This document shows, piece after piece, positions 26,583-37,217 of a stretch of DNA of 64,000 bases. This DNA comes from Thauera sp. K11. GTDB taxonomy: Bacteria; Pseudomonadota; Gammaproteobacteria; Burkholderiales; Rhodocyclaceae. Position 1 is the stretch's first letter; each line of letters begins with the position of its first letter. The notes beneath the pieces are model-generated. The model was not told the DNA's origin. It saw only the letters and a program-made list of their open reading frames with translations, and searched no databases. The stretch covers positions 2,976,001 to 3,040,000 of the forward strand of contig NZ_CP023439.1 in NCBI RefSeq assembly GCF_002354895.1, in the 5' to 3' direction. A program made the position numbers and the translations under genes.

Positions 26583-27559
26583 TCATTCTCGACTCGACAT
26601 GCTGATCGCGTCAAGACGACCGCCGCCTGATTCATGCGCCCGAACGCTTCCTGTCTTCGCATGCAGGCGGCCGGGATGGCGCATCGCGCCTGGAATCAAG
26701 CGCGACGGCGGCGACCGGCGACGGGACCGGCGCGCCGGACAGCGTGTTTGCGCCCCGAGATGCGTCCGGCGCTGCGCTTGCGGCATACAAGATCTGCATA
26801 GCAGGAAAAAAAGGCGGCGCCGATGACATACCATGTAGCCCTGCCGCGAATCCATGCAGCAGTCAGCCGGCATTGCCCGGCCGCCATGCCATCCGCAATA
26901 CCCTGGGCCCGTCCATGACGAACGCTCCGATCCTCGCCCCCGTCGCGGAAGCAAAGAAGCTCGCCCAGCGCTACCGCATGCTCGCGGCGAAATCGCCCGG
27001 CATCGCCCGAGAGGCGGCGGAGCGTGGGACCGTGTGTATTGCGGGTGCCGCGCCCGCGCGTCGGGCGGGCATTCCCGGCGGACCGGCCCGTGCATGTGGC
27101 TGCCGTGGATATGTCCCGGCAAGAACGCCCGGCTCCCGGCCTGCGGGCAAGGCGGCAGCGCAGCACATTGCAGATGCGGTCCGGGACATCGAAGCGGCCA
27201 TGCCCGCGGACGGCGCGGAAGGAAACGGCTTCCAGACCGTGGGCGCGGGCGGTGTCGCTGCCGGCAGTCCGGCGGCGCTCCCGGACGCCGAGAAGGCGGG
27301 CAATGCAGGCGGGAGCGCGATGGCGCAGCCGCAGGCCATCGCCGGCGACGCCGATACGCCGCGCGCCAGGATCATGGGCTCCACGGCGAGCACGACCGCA
27401 GCCGCGGCCGGTGAGGCGGCGGGCGACAGCGGCTTTGCCGTACCCGGCGCCGACGGCCGTGCCGACATCGGCCCGGACGCTGTGCAGGTCGCGCTGGCCG
27501 GTACCCTGGCCGCCGCCGGCATCACCGAAGTCGATCGGCAAGCCGGCGGTAAACGAAAG
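26583..27559. other. Gene-poor stretch between the T6SS cassette and icd
   Basis: About 1 kb with overlapping open frames on both strands but no recognisable protein. The best plus-strand candidate starts at 26915 (MTNAPILAPVAEAKKLAQRY) and its first 40 residues look helical and plausible, but it then becomes compositionally biased, crosses the icd terminator and overlaps the end of icd. It has no family match I recognise. The stretch may be decayed sequence. Confidence 0.4.
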
Positions 27560-27586
27560 AAACCCGCCGGGGACGTCGGCGGGTTT
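27560..27586 (-). terminator. Terminator of icd
   Basis: A 10-bp perfect stem (AAACCCGCCG with CGGCGGGTTT) with a 7-base loop lies 42 bases after the icd stop. The minus-strand tail reads CTTTCGTTT; the plus-strand tail is also T-rich, so it may work in both directions. Confidence 0.85.
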
Positions 27587-27627
27587 CCCTTTTACACCGG
27601 GGTTTGCCGCCCCCGGTGCCGCCCGGA

Positions 27628-28872
<1,245 letters not shown>

Positions 28873-29126
28873 ACCTGCTCCCTCTCTCGATGAATTCTGG
28901 ATGCATCGCGATTGCATGCGGTCGCAATGCGACGGCCGGGTGCGCGGGCTCACCGAACGGGCAGTCGGGACAGCACGGCCGGCGGCCGATTATCGCCCAA
29001 AAGCCATGGGCCCGGAAGCAATCCGGCCCGACCGCGCCGCCGGGGCGCGGCGGGCGGAATGCTAAGATTTCCGCCGCTGCCCGCCCGCCGGCAGGCCCCG
29101 CAACAGCGCACGTCCGGAGTCATGCG
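28873..29126. promoter_or_regulatory. icd/aceK divergent intergenic region with a dyad
   Basis: The 254-bp region between icd and aceK holds both promoters. The only clear element is a perfect 13-bp dyad, GTCGCA-A-TGCGAC, at 28921-28933, close to the icd start. No copy of the TTATATAA palindrome seen at the other glyoxylate-shunt genes is present here. Confidence 0.4.
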
Positions 29127-30926
29127 ATGGAACCCCTGATTGGAGAAAACCCGGTTGCACAGGCGATCGCGCATGCGCTGATCGAGGGTTTCGACAAGCA
29201 TTACCGCATCTTCCGCGGAACCTCGCGGCGGGCGAAGGAGTACTTCGAGGCGGCCCAGTGGCGGGAGCAGCTCAACGCGGTGCGCGAGCGGGTGCAGTTC
29301 TACGACGACCGGGTGGACGAGACGGTGCGCCGGCTGCACGGCGAATTCGACGCCGATTCGGTGGACAACCCCACCTGGCAGCAGGTCAAGCTCCATTTCA
29401 TCGGCATGCTGATCAACCATCGCCAGCCGGAGCTTGCGGAGACCTTCTTCAATTCGGTCACCACCAGGATCCTGCACCGCAGCTACTTCAACAACGACTA
29501 CCTGTTCGCGCGGCCGGCGATCTCCACCGAGTTCATCGAGTCCTACCCGCCGGTCTATTCCAGCTACTACCCGCAGGATGACGGCCTGCGCGCGACAGTG
29601 AAGCGCATCGTCGAGGACTTCGACTGGCAGCGCAGCTTCGAGGACCTGGACCGCGACGTGGGCCTGATCCTGCGCGCGATCCGGACGCACCTCGGCGCGT
29701 GGCCGAAGATGGAGGTCAATTGCCAGTTGCAGGTGCTGTATTCGGCCTTCTACCGCAACAAGACCGCCTACATCATCGGCAAGGCGATCAACGGCTACCA
29801 GGAGTACCCGTTCTCGGTGGCGGTGCGGCACAACGACGCCGGCCTGCTCTACATCGACGCCATCCTGCTCGATCCCTGGCGCATCTCGGTGCTGTTCTCG
29901 CTGTCGCGCGCCTACTTCATGGTCGACATGGAAGTGCCGTCCGGCTACGTGCAGTTCCTGCGCTCCATCATGCCGAACAAGCCGCGTTCCGAGCTTTATA
30001 CGATGCTGGGGCTGGGCAAGCAGGGCAAGACGATGTTCTTCCGCGACCTGGTCGCCCACCTGCGCCACTCGAACGACCGCTTCATCATCGCGCCCGGCAT
30101 CCGCGGGCTGGTGATGCTGGTGTTCACGCTGCCGTCCTACCCTTACGTGTTCAAGATCATCAAGGACGTGTTCGGCAGCTCGAAGAACATGGACCGCGCC
30201 ACCGTCCAGCGCAAGTACCTGATGGTCAAGCACGTCGACCGGGTCGGCCGCATGGCCGACACGCTGGAATTCTCCAACGCCGCGCTGCCGCTGTCGCGCT
30301 TCCACCCCGCCCTGCTCGAGGAGCTGTGCACGCTGGCGCCCAGCGCCTTCGACGTGGAGGGCGACAAGGTGATCATCAAGCACTTCTACATCGAACGCCG
30401 CATGACGCCGCTCAACATCTACCTGGAACAGGCCGGGGACGACGAGGTGGAGCAGGCGGTCATCGAATACGGCAACGCCATCCGGGAACTGGCGGTCGCC
30501 AACATCTTCCCCGGCGACATGCTGTGGAAGAACTTCGGCGTCACCCGCTACGGCCGGGTCGTGTTCTACGACTACGACGAGATCGAGTACATGACCGACA
30601 TGAACTTCCGCCGCATCCCGCCCGCGCCCTACGAGGACATGGAGATGTCGGGCGAGCCGTGGTACTGCGCCGGGCCGATGGACGTGTTCCCGGAAGAGTT
30701 CGCCACCTTCCTGCTGGGCTCGCCGCGCGTGCGCAAAGCCTTCGTCAAGCACCACCGCGACCTGCTGGAGCCCGCCTTCTGGCAGCAGGCGCAGCAGCGC
30801 ATCCGCGACGGCTACATCGAGGACTTCTTTCCGTATCCGCTCGAACTGCGCTTTTGCAGGCAGTTCGGCAGCGCCGCGGCGAAGAGGCGCCGCCGGGAGG
30901 GGACGCGGCCCGCACGCACGGCGTGA
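29127..30926 (+). CDS. aceK: Isocitrate dehydrogenase kinase/phosphatase
   Basis: A 599-residue bifunctional AceK, close to the E. coli length. Recognisable segments are RYYFNNDYLFARP-like SYFNNDYLFARPAIS, the ATP-binding loop PGIRGLVMLVFTLPSYPYVFKIIKD (about residues 315-340) and the C-terminal GDMLWKNFGVTRYGRVVFYDYDEIEY kinase core. It phosphorylates and dephosphorylates Icd, diverting isocitrate into the glyoxylate shunt on acetate. The start at 29127 (MEPLIGENPVAQAIAHALIEGF) matches the family; the frame is open further upstream. It is divergent from icd, so enzyme and controller share one intergenic region. Confidence 0.95.
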   Translation: MEPLIGENPVAQAIAHALIEGFDKHYRIFRGTSRRAKEYFEAAQWREQLNAVRERVQFYDDRVDETVRRLHGEFDADSVDNPTWQQVKLHFIGMLINHRQPELAETFFNSVTTRILHRSYFNNDYLFARPAISTEFIESYPPVYSSYYPQDDGLRATVKRIVEDFDWQRSFEDLDRDVGLILRAIRTHLGAWPKMEVNCQLQVLYSAFYRNKTAYIIGKAINGYQEYPFSVAVRHNDAGLLYIDAILLDPWRISVLFSLSRAYFMVDMEVPSGYVQFLRSIMPNKPRSELYTMLGLGKQGKTMFFRDLVAHLRHSNDRFIIAPGIRGLVMLVFTLPSYPYVFKIIKDVFGSSKNMDRATVQRKYLMVKHVDRVGRMADTLEFSNAALPLSRFHPALLEELCTLAPSAFDVEGDKVIIKHFYIERRMTPLNIYLEQAGDDEVEQAVIEYGNAIRELAVANIFPGDMLWKNFGVTRYGRVVFYDYDEIEYMTDMNFRRIPPAPYEDMEMSGEPWYCAGPMDVFPEEFATFLLGSPRVRKAFVKHHRDLLEPAFWQQAQQRIRDGYIEDFFPYPLELRFCRQFGSAAAKRRRREGTRPARTA

Positions 30927-30948
30927 GGCGCCCGGCCGCTGCGGCCGG

Positions 30949-31260
30949 TCATGCGATCTCGGCTTCGTCGCTGCGGCTTTCGCCCTTGTTGTCGATCCAG
31001 CTCACGCGCACGCGCTCGCCCGCGGCGCCGCCCCGGAACTTGAACGCGAGGTAGGGGTTCGCCGACACCGACGGGCCGAACTGCGCACTGAGCACGACGC
31101 GGTCGCCGTGATGCACGGTCAGATCGGTGATGAAGTGGGCCGGCACCAGCCCGCCCGCGGCGGTCTTGCGCTGCCCGGTCTCCATCGCGTGGGACATCCT
31201 GGCGCGCACCTCGGTGATGCCGTCCTTCACGGTCGCGCGGATGCGCGTCGGGTTCGTCAT
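30949..31260 (-). CDS. soxZ: Thiosulfate oxidation carrier subunit SoxZ
   Basis: A 103-residue SoxZ. The motif ARMSHAMETGQRKTAAGGLVPAHFI and the beta-rich C-terminus (LAFKFRGGAAGERVRVSWIDNKGES) are diagnostic. SoxZ binds SoxY in the periplasm as the substrate carrier of the Sox pathway. It lacks its own signal and is exported with SoxY. The gene follows soxY after 19 bases. Confidence 0.95.
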   Translation of the reverse strand: MTNPTRIRATVKDGITEVRARMSHAMETGQRKTAAGGLVPAHFITDLTVHHGDRVVLSAQFGPSVSANPYLAFKFRGGAAGERVRVSWIDNKGESRSDEAEIA

Positions 31261-31279
31261 GGTTCCTCGTTCCTCCCGG

Positions 31280-31747
31280 TCAGGCGCCGCAGCCGCCGAT
31301 GGTGACCTTCACTTCCTTCCTGATCGCGTAGAAGCGCCCATCCGCCTTCACCAGCACGTGGATGTCGGACGACTGGCTCATCTTCACCTCGGCCTGCAGG
31401 TCGGCGACCGTGCCCTCGGGGAGGGTGAAGTGCGCCGCCAGCAGGTTGGGGTTCTTCTCGATCAGGATGGCGATCTGCTCGGTCTTCGGCAGCCGGCTGA
31501 CGATGCCCAGGCGCACCGCCGCGCCGTTCTCGTTGAGGTCGGGCACGTTGAGTTCGATGTCGGTGCTCGCCGCCGGCTTGCCCGCGCCGAGCGCCGACAG
31601 CGCCGCCTCCAGCGTGTGCGCCTCGAAGCCGGCACGGTTCTGCGCGGCCTGCGCGAGTTCCGGGCCGATCAGGCCGGCGGCCGCGAGCAGCGCGAACAGG
31701 CCCAGCCCGCCGGCCGCCCGCAGCGCTTCCCTGCGTTGGTGATCCAT
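31280..31747 (-). CDS. soxY: Thiosulfate oxidation carrier protein SoxY
   Basis: A 155-residue SoxY with a Tat-type leader (QRREALRAAGGLGLFALLAAAG, cleavage near residue 35). The C-terminal swinging arm ends in IGGCGA, with the sulfur-carrying cysteine third from the end. Most SoxY end GGCGG, so the last residue differs here. SoxY carries sulfur intermediates covalently on this cysteine. The gene is divergent from the flavocytochrome c pair, a common arrangement, but soxXA, soxB and soxCD are not in this window. Confidence 0.93.
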   Translation of the reverse strand: MDHQRREALRAAGGLGLFALLAAAGLIGPELAQAAQNRAGFEAHTLEAALSALGAGKPAASTDIELNVPDLNENGAAVRLGIVSRLPKTEQIAILIEKNPNLLAAHFTLPEGTVADLQAEVKMSQSSDIHVLVKADGRFYAIRKEVKVTIGGCGA

Positions 31748-31860
31748 TCATTCTCTCCAGCAATACATATGTGGCGACGCGTACTCGCGCAGTGCGCATT
31801 CGCCCCTGATCTCCATGACGCCGCAGCCGGGCACGCGGCGCAGGCATCCCGCCGGCCGGC

Positions 31861-31896
31861 GTGGCACGCGGCGTGGCACGCGGCGTGGCACGCGGC
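31861..31896 (+). repeat. Three tandem copies of a 12-bp unit GTGGCACGCGGC
   Basis: Three exact copies lie head to tail in the soxY-fcc intergenic region, followed by degenerate GC-rich sequence. The unit is a multiple of 3 but no gene is supported here. It is 126 bp before the cytochrome start and may be slippage-prone. Confidence 0.9.
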
Positions 31897-32022
31897 GCGG
31901 CGCCCGGCACGGCTCGGCTATACTTCCCGGCCCGGAGGCGATCGCATTGCGCCGCATTCGCATGGACGACCGGCGTCGCGTACGGAAGTTCGCTCTCCCG
32001 GCGCGAAAAAAAGGAGCCCGAC

Positions 32023-32331
32023 GTGAAACTCACCCCTGCCCTCGCCCTGCTGTGCCTGTTGGGCACGGCCGGCGCCGCCGCTGCGGCCGATCCGAACCTC
32101 GCCCGCAACCTCGCCGCGACCTGTGCGAATTGCCACGGGACCGACGGCCGCAGCGTCGGCGGCATGGACAGGCTGGCCGGCGAATCGCGCGACGGGCTGC
32201 TGCAAAAGCTGCTCGCCTTCAAGTCCGGCGAGCGGCCGGCCACGATCATGCACCAGATCGCCCGGGGCTACAGCAACGAACAGCTCGCGCTGATCGCCGG
32301 CTATTTTGCCGCCCAGCGGGCCCAGGATTGA
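32023..32331 (+). CDS. Small cytochrome c, flavocytochrome c heme subunit (FccA/SoxE type)
   Basis: A 102-residue monoheme cytochrome c. A signal peptide covers residues 1-21 (LTPALALLCLLGTAGAAAAA), followed by the heme site CANCH near residue 35 and a methionine in GERPATIMHQIARGYS as the likely sixth ligand. The start is GTG at 32023, supported by the ribosome site AAGGAG at 32011-32016. It is followed after 13 bases by the flavoprotein subunit, so the two form the sulfide dehydrogenase (flavocytochrome c) pair. Confidence 0.88.
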   Translation: MKLTPALALLCLLGTAGAAAAADPNLARNLAATCANCHGTDGRSVGGMDRLAGESRDGLLQKLLAFKSGERPATIMHQIARGYSNEQLALIAGYFAAQRAQD

Positions 32332-32344
32332 GGAGACCGACAGC

Positions 32345-33622
32345 ATGCCGAATCGACGCGGCTTCATGAAGGGCCTCGCCGGCGCCGTCGGCGCCGCCGC
32401 GCTGGGCAGCCTCGCCGCCTGTGCCGGCGTCGCGCCGTCGCGCGCACGTGCCCACGTGGTGGTGGTCGGCGGCGGCTTCGGCGGCGCCACGGCCGCGAAA
32501 TACCTGCGCATGTGGAGCCAGGGCGAGGTCGACGTGACGCTGGTCGAGCGCAACGCCAGCTTCGTCTCCTGCCCGATCTCGAACCTGGTGGTGGGCGGCT
32601 ACCGCGAGCTTGCCGGCATCACCGCGTCCTATGCCGGCCTGCAGTCGAAATGGGGCGTGCGGCTGATCAACGACGAAGCCACCGCGATCGACGCCGGCAA
32701 GCGCACGGTGAGCACCGCCGCCAGCGGCACGCTGAGCTACGACCGGCTCGTGCTGTCGCCGGGCATCGACTTCCTGCCCAACGCCGTGCCCGGCCTCGAA
32801 GGCAACTTCGAGCGCATTCCGCATGCCTGGAAGGCCGGGCCGCAGACGGTGCTGCTGCGCCGGCAACTGCAGGACATGGCCGACGGCGGCGTGTTCGTGC
32901 TGCACATCCCGAAGGCGCCCTTCCGCTGCCCGCCCGGCCCCTACGAGCGCGCCTGCGTCGTGGCGAGCTACCTGCGCCGGCACAAACCGCGCTCCAAGGT
33001 GCTGGTGCTGGATGCCAACGGCGAGATCCAGTCGAAGAAAGCGCTGTTCGCCAAGGTATTCGAGGGCTACGGCGGACTGATCGAATACGTGCCCAATAGC
33101 GAACTGCGTTCGGTCGACGCCGCGACGCGCAGCGCGGAACTGGAGTTCGACCGCATCCGCGCCGACGTGCTCAACGTGATCCCGCCCATGCGCGCCGGCA
33201 CCATCGCCACGAAGGCCGGGCTGCCCCTGTCGAACGGCCGCTGGGTCGATGTCGACTGGCTGACGATGGAAGCGAAAGGCGTCGCCGGCGTGCATGTGCT
33301 CGGCGATGCCCTGCAGCCCGCGCCGGCCATGCCCAAGTCCGGCCACATGGCCAACCAGCACGCCAAGGTGGCCGCCGCGGCCATCCTGAACCTGCTTGCC
33401 GGCGAGGCGCCCAACCCCGCGCCGGTCGTCATGAACACCTGCTACAGCTTCGTCGACGACCGCAACGTGATCCACATCGCCTCGGTGCATCAATACGATG
33501 CCGCCAAGCGGCAGCCGATTCCGGTGGAGGGCGCGGGCGGCCTGTCGACCGTGGCCAGCGAGGCCGAGGGCCGGTTCGCACTGGCCTGGGCGAAGAACAT
33601 CTGGGCCGACATGCTGGCCTGA
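32345..33622 (+). CDS. fccB: Flavocytochrome c sulfide dehydrogenase flavoprotein subunit (FccB/SoxF)
   Basis: A 425-residue FAD protein. A Tat leader (RRGFMKGLAGAVGAAALGSLAAC) precedes the FAD-binding motif VVVVGGGFGGATAAKYL near residue 40. The family segments RNASFVSCPISNLVVGG and CYSFVDDRNVIHIASVHQY are present, as are the conserved cysteines (VSCP and FRCPPGPYERAC). It oxidises sulfide, or reductively removes sulfur from SoxY when acting as SoxF, with the cytochrome encoded just upstream. Both are exported to the periplasm. Confidence 0.92.
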   Translation: MPNRRGFMKGLAGAVGAAALGSLAACAGVAPSRARAHVVVVGGGFGGATAAKYLRMWSQGEVDVTLVERNASFVSCPISNLVVGGYRELAGITASYAGLQSKWGVRLINDEATAIDAGKRTVSTAASGTLSYDRLVLSPGIDFLPNAVPGLEGNFERIPHAWKAGPQTVLLRRQLQDMADGGVFVLHIPKAPFRCPPGPYERACVVASYLRRHKPRSKVLVLDANGEIQSKKALFAKVFEGYGGLIEYVPNSELRSVDAATRSAELEFDRIRADVLNVIPPMRAGTIATKAGLPLSNGRWVDVDWLTMEAKGVAGVHVLGDALQPAPAMPKSGHMANQHAKVAAAAILNLLAGEAPNPAPVVMNTCYSFVDDRNVIHIASVHQYDAAKRQPIPVEGAGGLSTVASEAEGRFALAWAKNIWADMLA

Positions 33623-33641
33623 ACCCGCGGGCTGGTGCGGT

Positions 33642-34073
33642 TCAGCCGCGCCAGCCGAGTTCGAGCATCCAGGGCCCCGGCCCCGCCCGCAGCGCCTCGC
33701 GCACATAGGGCACCGTCGCCTCGGGCAAGGCGGCGGCGTCGAACCATCCCATGCGGTCGCACTTCCCGGGCTCGCGGATGGCGGGCTCGCCGTTCCAGCG
33801 CGTCGCACGCACGAAGAAGTCGATGCGATTGGTATCGGACAGCCGATGCACCACGCCGACCCATTCCAGGTCCTGCAGGGCCACCGTCAGCCCAGTCTCC
33901 TCGCGCATCTCGCGCACCGCGGCCTGCAGTACGGATTCGCCCGGCTCCACATGGCCGCCCGGCAGGCTGTACAGCCCGTCGAAGAAGCCGGTGCCGGCGC
34001 GCCGCATCAGCAGGATGCATCCCTCGCGCTCGCACACCATGTGCACGCCGGTCGGGATGCCCGCATGGGGCAT
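33642..34073 (-). CDS. NUDIX hydrolase
   Basis: A 143-residue NUDIX protein. The Nudix box is GGHVEPGESVLQAAVREMREE then TGL (about residues 39-62), a full match to GX5EX7REUXEEXGU. Substrate cannot be deduced; small members of this type often clean up oxidised nucleotides. Its ATG shares one base with the dut stop (TGATG), so it is translated together with dut. Confidence 0.9.
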   Translation of the reverse strand: MPHAGIPTGVHMVCEREGCILLMRRAGTGFFDGLYSLPGGHVEPGESVLQAAVREMREETGLTVALQDLEWVGVVHRLSDTNRIDFFVRATRWNGEPAIREPGKCDRMGWFDAAALPEATVPYVREALRAGPGPWMLELGWRG

Positions 34074-34522
34074 CAGTGCTGCCCCGTGCTGCCGAAGCCG
34101 TTGCTGCCGCGTTCGCTGGCGGCGAAGTCGTCGACGACGTTCAACGCGACCTGCAGCACCGGCACGACCACCAGTTGGGCGATGCGCTCCATCGGCTGGA
34201 CGGTGAAACTGCCGCGCCCGCGGTTCCAGACCGACACGAAGATCTGCCCCTGGTAGTCGGAATCGATCAGCCCGACGAGGTTGCCGAGCACGATGCCGTG
34301 CTTGTGCCCGAGCCCGGAGCGCGGCAGCACCATGGCAGCGAGGCCGGGGTCTGCCAGGTGGATCGCCAGGCCGCTCGGCACCAGCGTCGTCTCGCCCGGA
34401 TGCAGGGTGACCGCCGCCGGCAGGCAGGCGCGCAGGTCCAGGCCGGCGGAACCACCGGTGGCATAGGCCGGCAGATGGCCCTTGAGCCGCTCGTCCAGGA
34501 TCTTGATGTCGATTCGGTGCAT
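34073..34522 (-). CDS. dut: Deoxyuridine 5'-triphosphate nucleotidohydrolase
   Basis: A 149-residue trimeric dUTPase. The five motifs are visible: AGLDLRA (1), [11 protein letters not shown] (2), GLIDSDYQG (3), [16 protein letters not shown] (4) and [12 protein letters not shown] (5) at the C-terminus. It hydrolyses dUTP to dUMP, keeping uracil out of DNA. It is downstream of coaBC on the same strand, as in many proteobacteria, and overlaps the NUDIX gene by one base. Confidence 0.97.
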   Translation of the reverse strand: MHRIDIKILDERLKGHLPAYATGGSAGLDLRACLPAAVTLHPGETTLVPSGLAIHLADPGLAAMVLPRSGLGHKHGIVLGNLVGLIDSDYQGQIFVSVWNRGRGSFTVQPMERIAQLVVVPVLQVALNVVDDFAASERGSNGFGSTGQH

Positions 34523-34575
34523 GTCGCGCTCCCTGTTTCGTCCGTCGGTATCGCTCGGGATGGGGTCGCCGCCGT

Positions 34576-35769
34576 TCAGACCCTGGGCGGCAGCATGGCG
34601 GCAAGGTGGTCGACGATGCCGCGCGCCACCTCGGCCTTGGAGGCGCGCGGCAGCGGATGGCGTCCGGCATCGTCGTACAGGACGACGGTATTGTCGTCGC
34701 CGCCCATGCCGTCGCTCACGAGGTTGCCCACGAGCAGCGGCAGGCGCTTGTTGCGCCGCTTGCCCTCGGCGTAGGCGTCGAGGTCGCGGCTCTCGGCCGC
34801 GAAGCCGACGCAGAACGGTGCGGCCGGCAGGGCCGTCACCTCGGCAAGGATGTCAGGGTTCTGTGTCAGCGCGATGGACAGCGCCTCGCCCGTCTTCTTG
34901 AGCTTGTGCTCCGACGCCTGCAGCGGCCGGTAGTCGGCCACCGCCGCCACGCCGATGAACACGTCCGCATCGGGCAGCGCCCGCAGCACCGCGGCACGCA
35001 TGTCCAGCGCACTGGCGGCCGGCACGCACTCGACGCCGAGCGGCACCGGCAGCGACACCGGCCCGCTCACCAGCACCACCTCGGCCCCCGCCTGGACGCA
35101 CGCGCGTGCCAGGGCATAGCCCATCTTGCCCGAGCTGATGTTGGTGATGCCGCGCACCGGATCGATGGCCTCGAAGGTCGGCCCGGCGGTCATCACCACC
35201 TTGCGGCCGGCCAGGCGCTTGGGCACGAAGAAACCCTCAAGGAGTTCGACGAGTTCCTCCGGCTCGAGCATGCGCCCCATGCCGACCTCGCCGCATGCCT
35301 GGTCGCCCGCGGCCGGACCGAACACCGCCACGCCGTCGGCGCGCAGTCGGGCGACGTTGCGCTGCGTGGGCGGCGAGTCCCACATCTGCCGGTTCATCGC
35401 CGGCGCCACGATCAGCGGCACGTCGCGCGCGAGGCACAGCGTCGTCAGCAGGTCGTCGGCGAGGCCATGCACCAGCCGGGCGATGAAGTCGGCCGTCGCC
35501 GGCGCCACCAGGATGGCGTCCGCATCGCGGCCGAGGTCGATGTGCGCCATGTTGTTGGGCATGCGCGCATCCCACAGGTCGGACCATACGGTGTTGCCCG
35601 ACAGCGCCTGGAAGGTGACCGGCGTGACGAAGCGCGCACCGCCCTCGGTGAGCACCACATGCACGTCGGCGCCCGCCTTGCCCAGCAGCCGCACGAGTTC
35701 GGCCGCCTTGTATGCCGCGACACCGCCGGTGACGCCCAGCACGATTTTCCTGCCCTGTAGACCGTTCAT
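34576..35769 (-). CDS. coaBC: Phosphopantothenoylcysteine decarboxylase / synthetase
   Basis: A 397-residue bifunctional enzyme. The N-terminal flavoprotein CoaC domain holds the [18 protein letters not shown] fold and the PAMNRQMW segment; the CoaB synthetase domain holds [28 protein letters not shown] and the later CGFAAES-type strand (FCVGFAAES). It makes 4'-phosphopantetheine from phosphopantothenate for coenzyme A. It is the first gene of coaBC-dut-NUDIX and divergent from radC. Confidence 0.96.
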   Translation of the reverse strand: MNGLQGRKIVLGVTGGVAAYKAAELVRLLGKAGADVHVVLTEGGARFVTPVTFQALSGNTVWSDLWDARMPNNMAHIDLGRDADAILVAPATADFIARLVHGLADDLLTTLCLARDVPLIVAPAMNRQMWDSPPTQRNVARLRADGVAVFGPAAGDQACGEVGMGRMLEPEELVELLEGFFVPKRLAGRKVVMTAGPTFEAIDPVRGITNISSGKMGYALARACVQAGAEVVLVSGPVSLPVPLGVECVPAASALDMRAAVLRALPDADVFIGVAAVADYRPLQASEHKLKKTGEALSIALTQNPDILAEVTALPAAPFCVGFAAESRDLDAYAEGKRRNKRLPLLVGNLVSDGMGGDDNTVVLYDDAGRHPLPRASKAEVARGIVDHLAAMLPPRV

Positions 35770-35854
35770 GACATTAGACTAGAATGGAATCCGCGCGGCC
35801 TGCCGCGCAACCGACGTCGACCTCGTGCCGAAACCGCCCCGAAAAGGAACCTCC

Positions 35855-36532
35855 ATGGCAATCACCGACTGGCCCACGGACGAAAGACCACGCGAAAAGC
35901 TGCTCACACGCGGCTCCCAGGCGCTATCCGATGCCGAACTGCTGGCCATCTTCCTGCGCGTCGGCATTCGCGGCCAAAGCGCGGTCGACCTCGCACGCAG
36001 CCTGATGCACCGTTTCGGCAGCCTCACCCGGCTGTGCAATGCCAGTGCCGACGATTTCGCCGCCGTCCCGGGCATGGGGCTGGCGAAGTATGCCCAACTG
36101 CAGGCAGTGATGGAACTGGCCCGGCGCGCACTCACCGAGACGATGGCCGAACGCACGCTGTTCGATTCGCCGCAGGCGGTGCGCGACTGGCTGCGCCTGC
36201 GCCTGGGCCACCTGCCCCACGAAACCTTCTGCGTGCTGCTGCTCGATGCGCGCCACCGCCTGATCGATGCCGCGGACCTGTTCCGCGGCTCGCTGACGCA
36301 GACCTCGGTCTATCCGCGAGAGGTGGTCAAGCTCGCGCTGCAGCGCAACGCCTCGGCGGTCATCTTCGCGCACAACCACCCGTCCGGCGCCACCGAGCCG
36401 AGCACGGCCGACGAGGTGCTGACGCGCGCGCTCAAGGATGCGCTGTCACTGGTGGACGTCCGCGTGCTCGATCATTTCGTCGTTCCCGCCCACGGCATGC
36501 CGGTTTCGTTCGCAGAGCGGGGCCTGCTCTGA
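35855..36532 (+). CDS. radC: RadC family JAMM-type protein
   Basis: A 225-residue RadC. An N-terminal helix-hairpin-helix part ([23 protein letters not shown] and [24 protein letters not shown]) precedes the MPN+/JAMM zinc domain with [14 protein letters not shown]. Despite the name, it is not a proven repair protein; family members are of uncertain function. The start at 35855 ([17 protein letters not shown]) follows an AAGGAA ribosome site and the family pattern. Confidence 0.93.
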   Translation: MAITDWPTDERPREKLLTRGSQALSDAELLAIFLRVGIRGQSAVDLARSLMHRFGSLTRLCNASADDFAAVPGMGLAKYAQLQAVMELARRALTETMAERTLFDSPQAVRDWLRLRLGHLPHETFCVLLLDARHRLIDAADLFRGSLTQTSVYPREVVKLALQRNASAVIFAHNHPSGATEPSTADEVLTRALKDALSLVDVRVLDHFVVPAHGMPVSFAERGLL

Positions 36533-36599
36533 ATGCACGGGGCGGCTCCGGCCCGCGGGCATTCGCGGCTGGCGCCGTGCAGCGCCAGCCAAACACCGC

Positions 36600-36629
36600 T
36601 TGCCATTGCCGGGGATCTTGCAGTATCCT
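36600..36629 (+). promoter_or_regulatory. Sigma70 promoter of rpmB-rpmG
   Basis: A -35 TTGCCA at 36600-36605 and a -10 TATCCT at 36624-36629 are separated by 18 bases. Predicted transcription starts near 36636, leaving a leader of about 32 bases before rpmB. Confidence 0.6.
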
Positions 36630-36667
36630 TCGCCGTTTTCCGAACTCAGAATTCCCTGGAGCAACGT

Positions 36668-36904
36668 ATGGCTCGCGTCTGCCAAGTCACCGGTAAAGCA
36701 CCGATGGTGGGAAACAACGTCTCCCACGCCAACAACAAGACCAAGCGCCGTTTCCTGCCGAACCTGCAGAATCGCCGGTTCTGGAGCGAGACCGAAAACC
36801 GCTGGATCCGCCTGCGCGTATCCAATGCCGGCCTGCGCACCATCGACAAGAAGGGCATCGACGTCGTCGTTGCCGAGCTTCGCGCCCGCGGCGAGAAGCT
36901 GTAA
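36668..36904 (+). CDS. rpmB: 50S ribosomal protein L28
   Basis: A 78-residue L28, beginning [34 protein letters not shown], the universal family start. It has a single cysteine and lacks the CXXC pairs of the zinc-binding form. It is followed after 26 bases by rpmG in the standard two-gene ribosomal operon. Confidence 0.97.
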   Translation: MARVCQVTGKAPMVGNNVSHANNKTKRRFLPNLQNRRFWSETENRWIRLRVSNAGLRTIDKKGIDVVVAELRARGEKL

Positions 36905-36930
36905 TCCGCCCGAACTGAACGGAGAACGCC

Positions 36931-37098
36931 ATGGCAAAAGGCATCCGCGAAAAGATCAAGCTGGAATCGACCGCCGGCACCGGTCATTTCTACACCACGT
37001 CCAAGAACAAGCGCACCACGCCCGGAAAGCTCGAGTTCAACAAGTACGACCCGGTCGCACGCAAGCACGTGCCGTACAAGGAAATCAAGCTGAAGTGA
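36931..37098 (+). CDS. rpmG: 50S ribosomal protein L33 (zinc-free form)
   Basis: A 55-residue L33 read by hand: ATG at 36931, TGA at 37096-37098. The product starts [21 protein letters not shown] and ends [14 protein letters not shown]. No CXXC pairs are present, so it is the zinc-independent type. A ribosome site, GGAGA, precedes the start. It forms the rpmB-rpmG operon. Confidence 0.96.
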   Translation: MAKGIREKIKLESTAGTGHFYTTSKNKRTTPGKLEFNKYDPVARKHVPYKEIKLK

Positions 37099-37217
37099 TG
37101 CGCCGGGCGGAGCCGGTCCGCCCAGTCGCGTTGCGCCCCGCTTACCCGCTGATTGCCGTCCCCATGGCGGCAGATCGCGCCTGAAGGCGTAGCGGCGTAC
37201 GACGCATACCGACTCCA

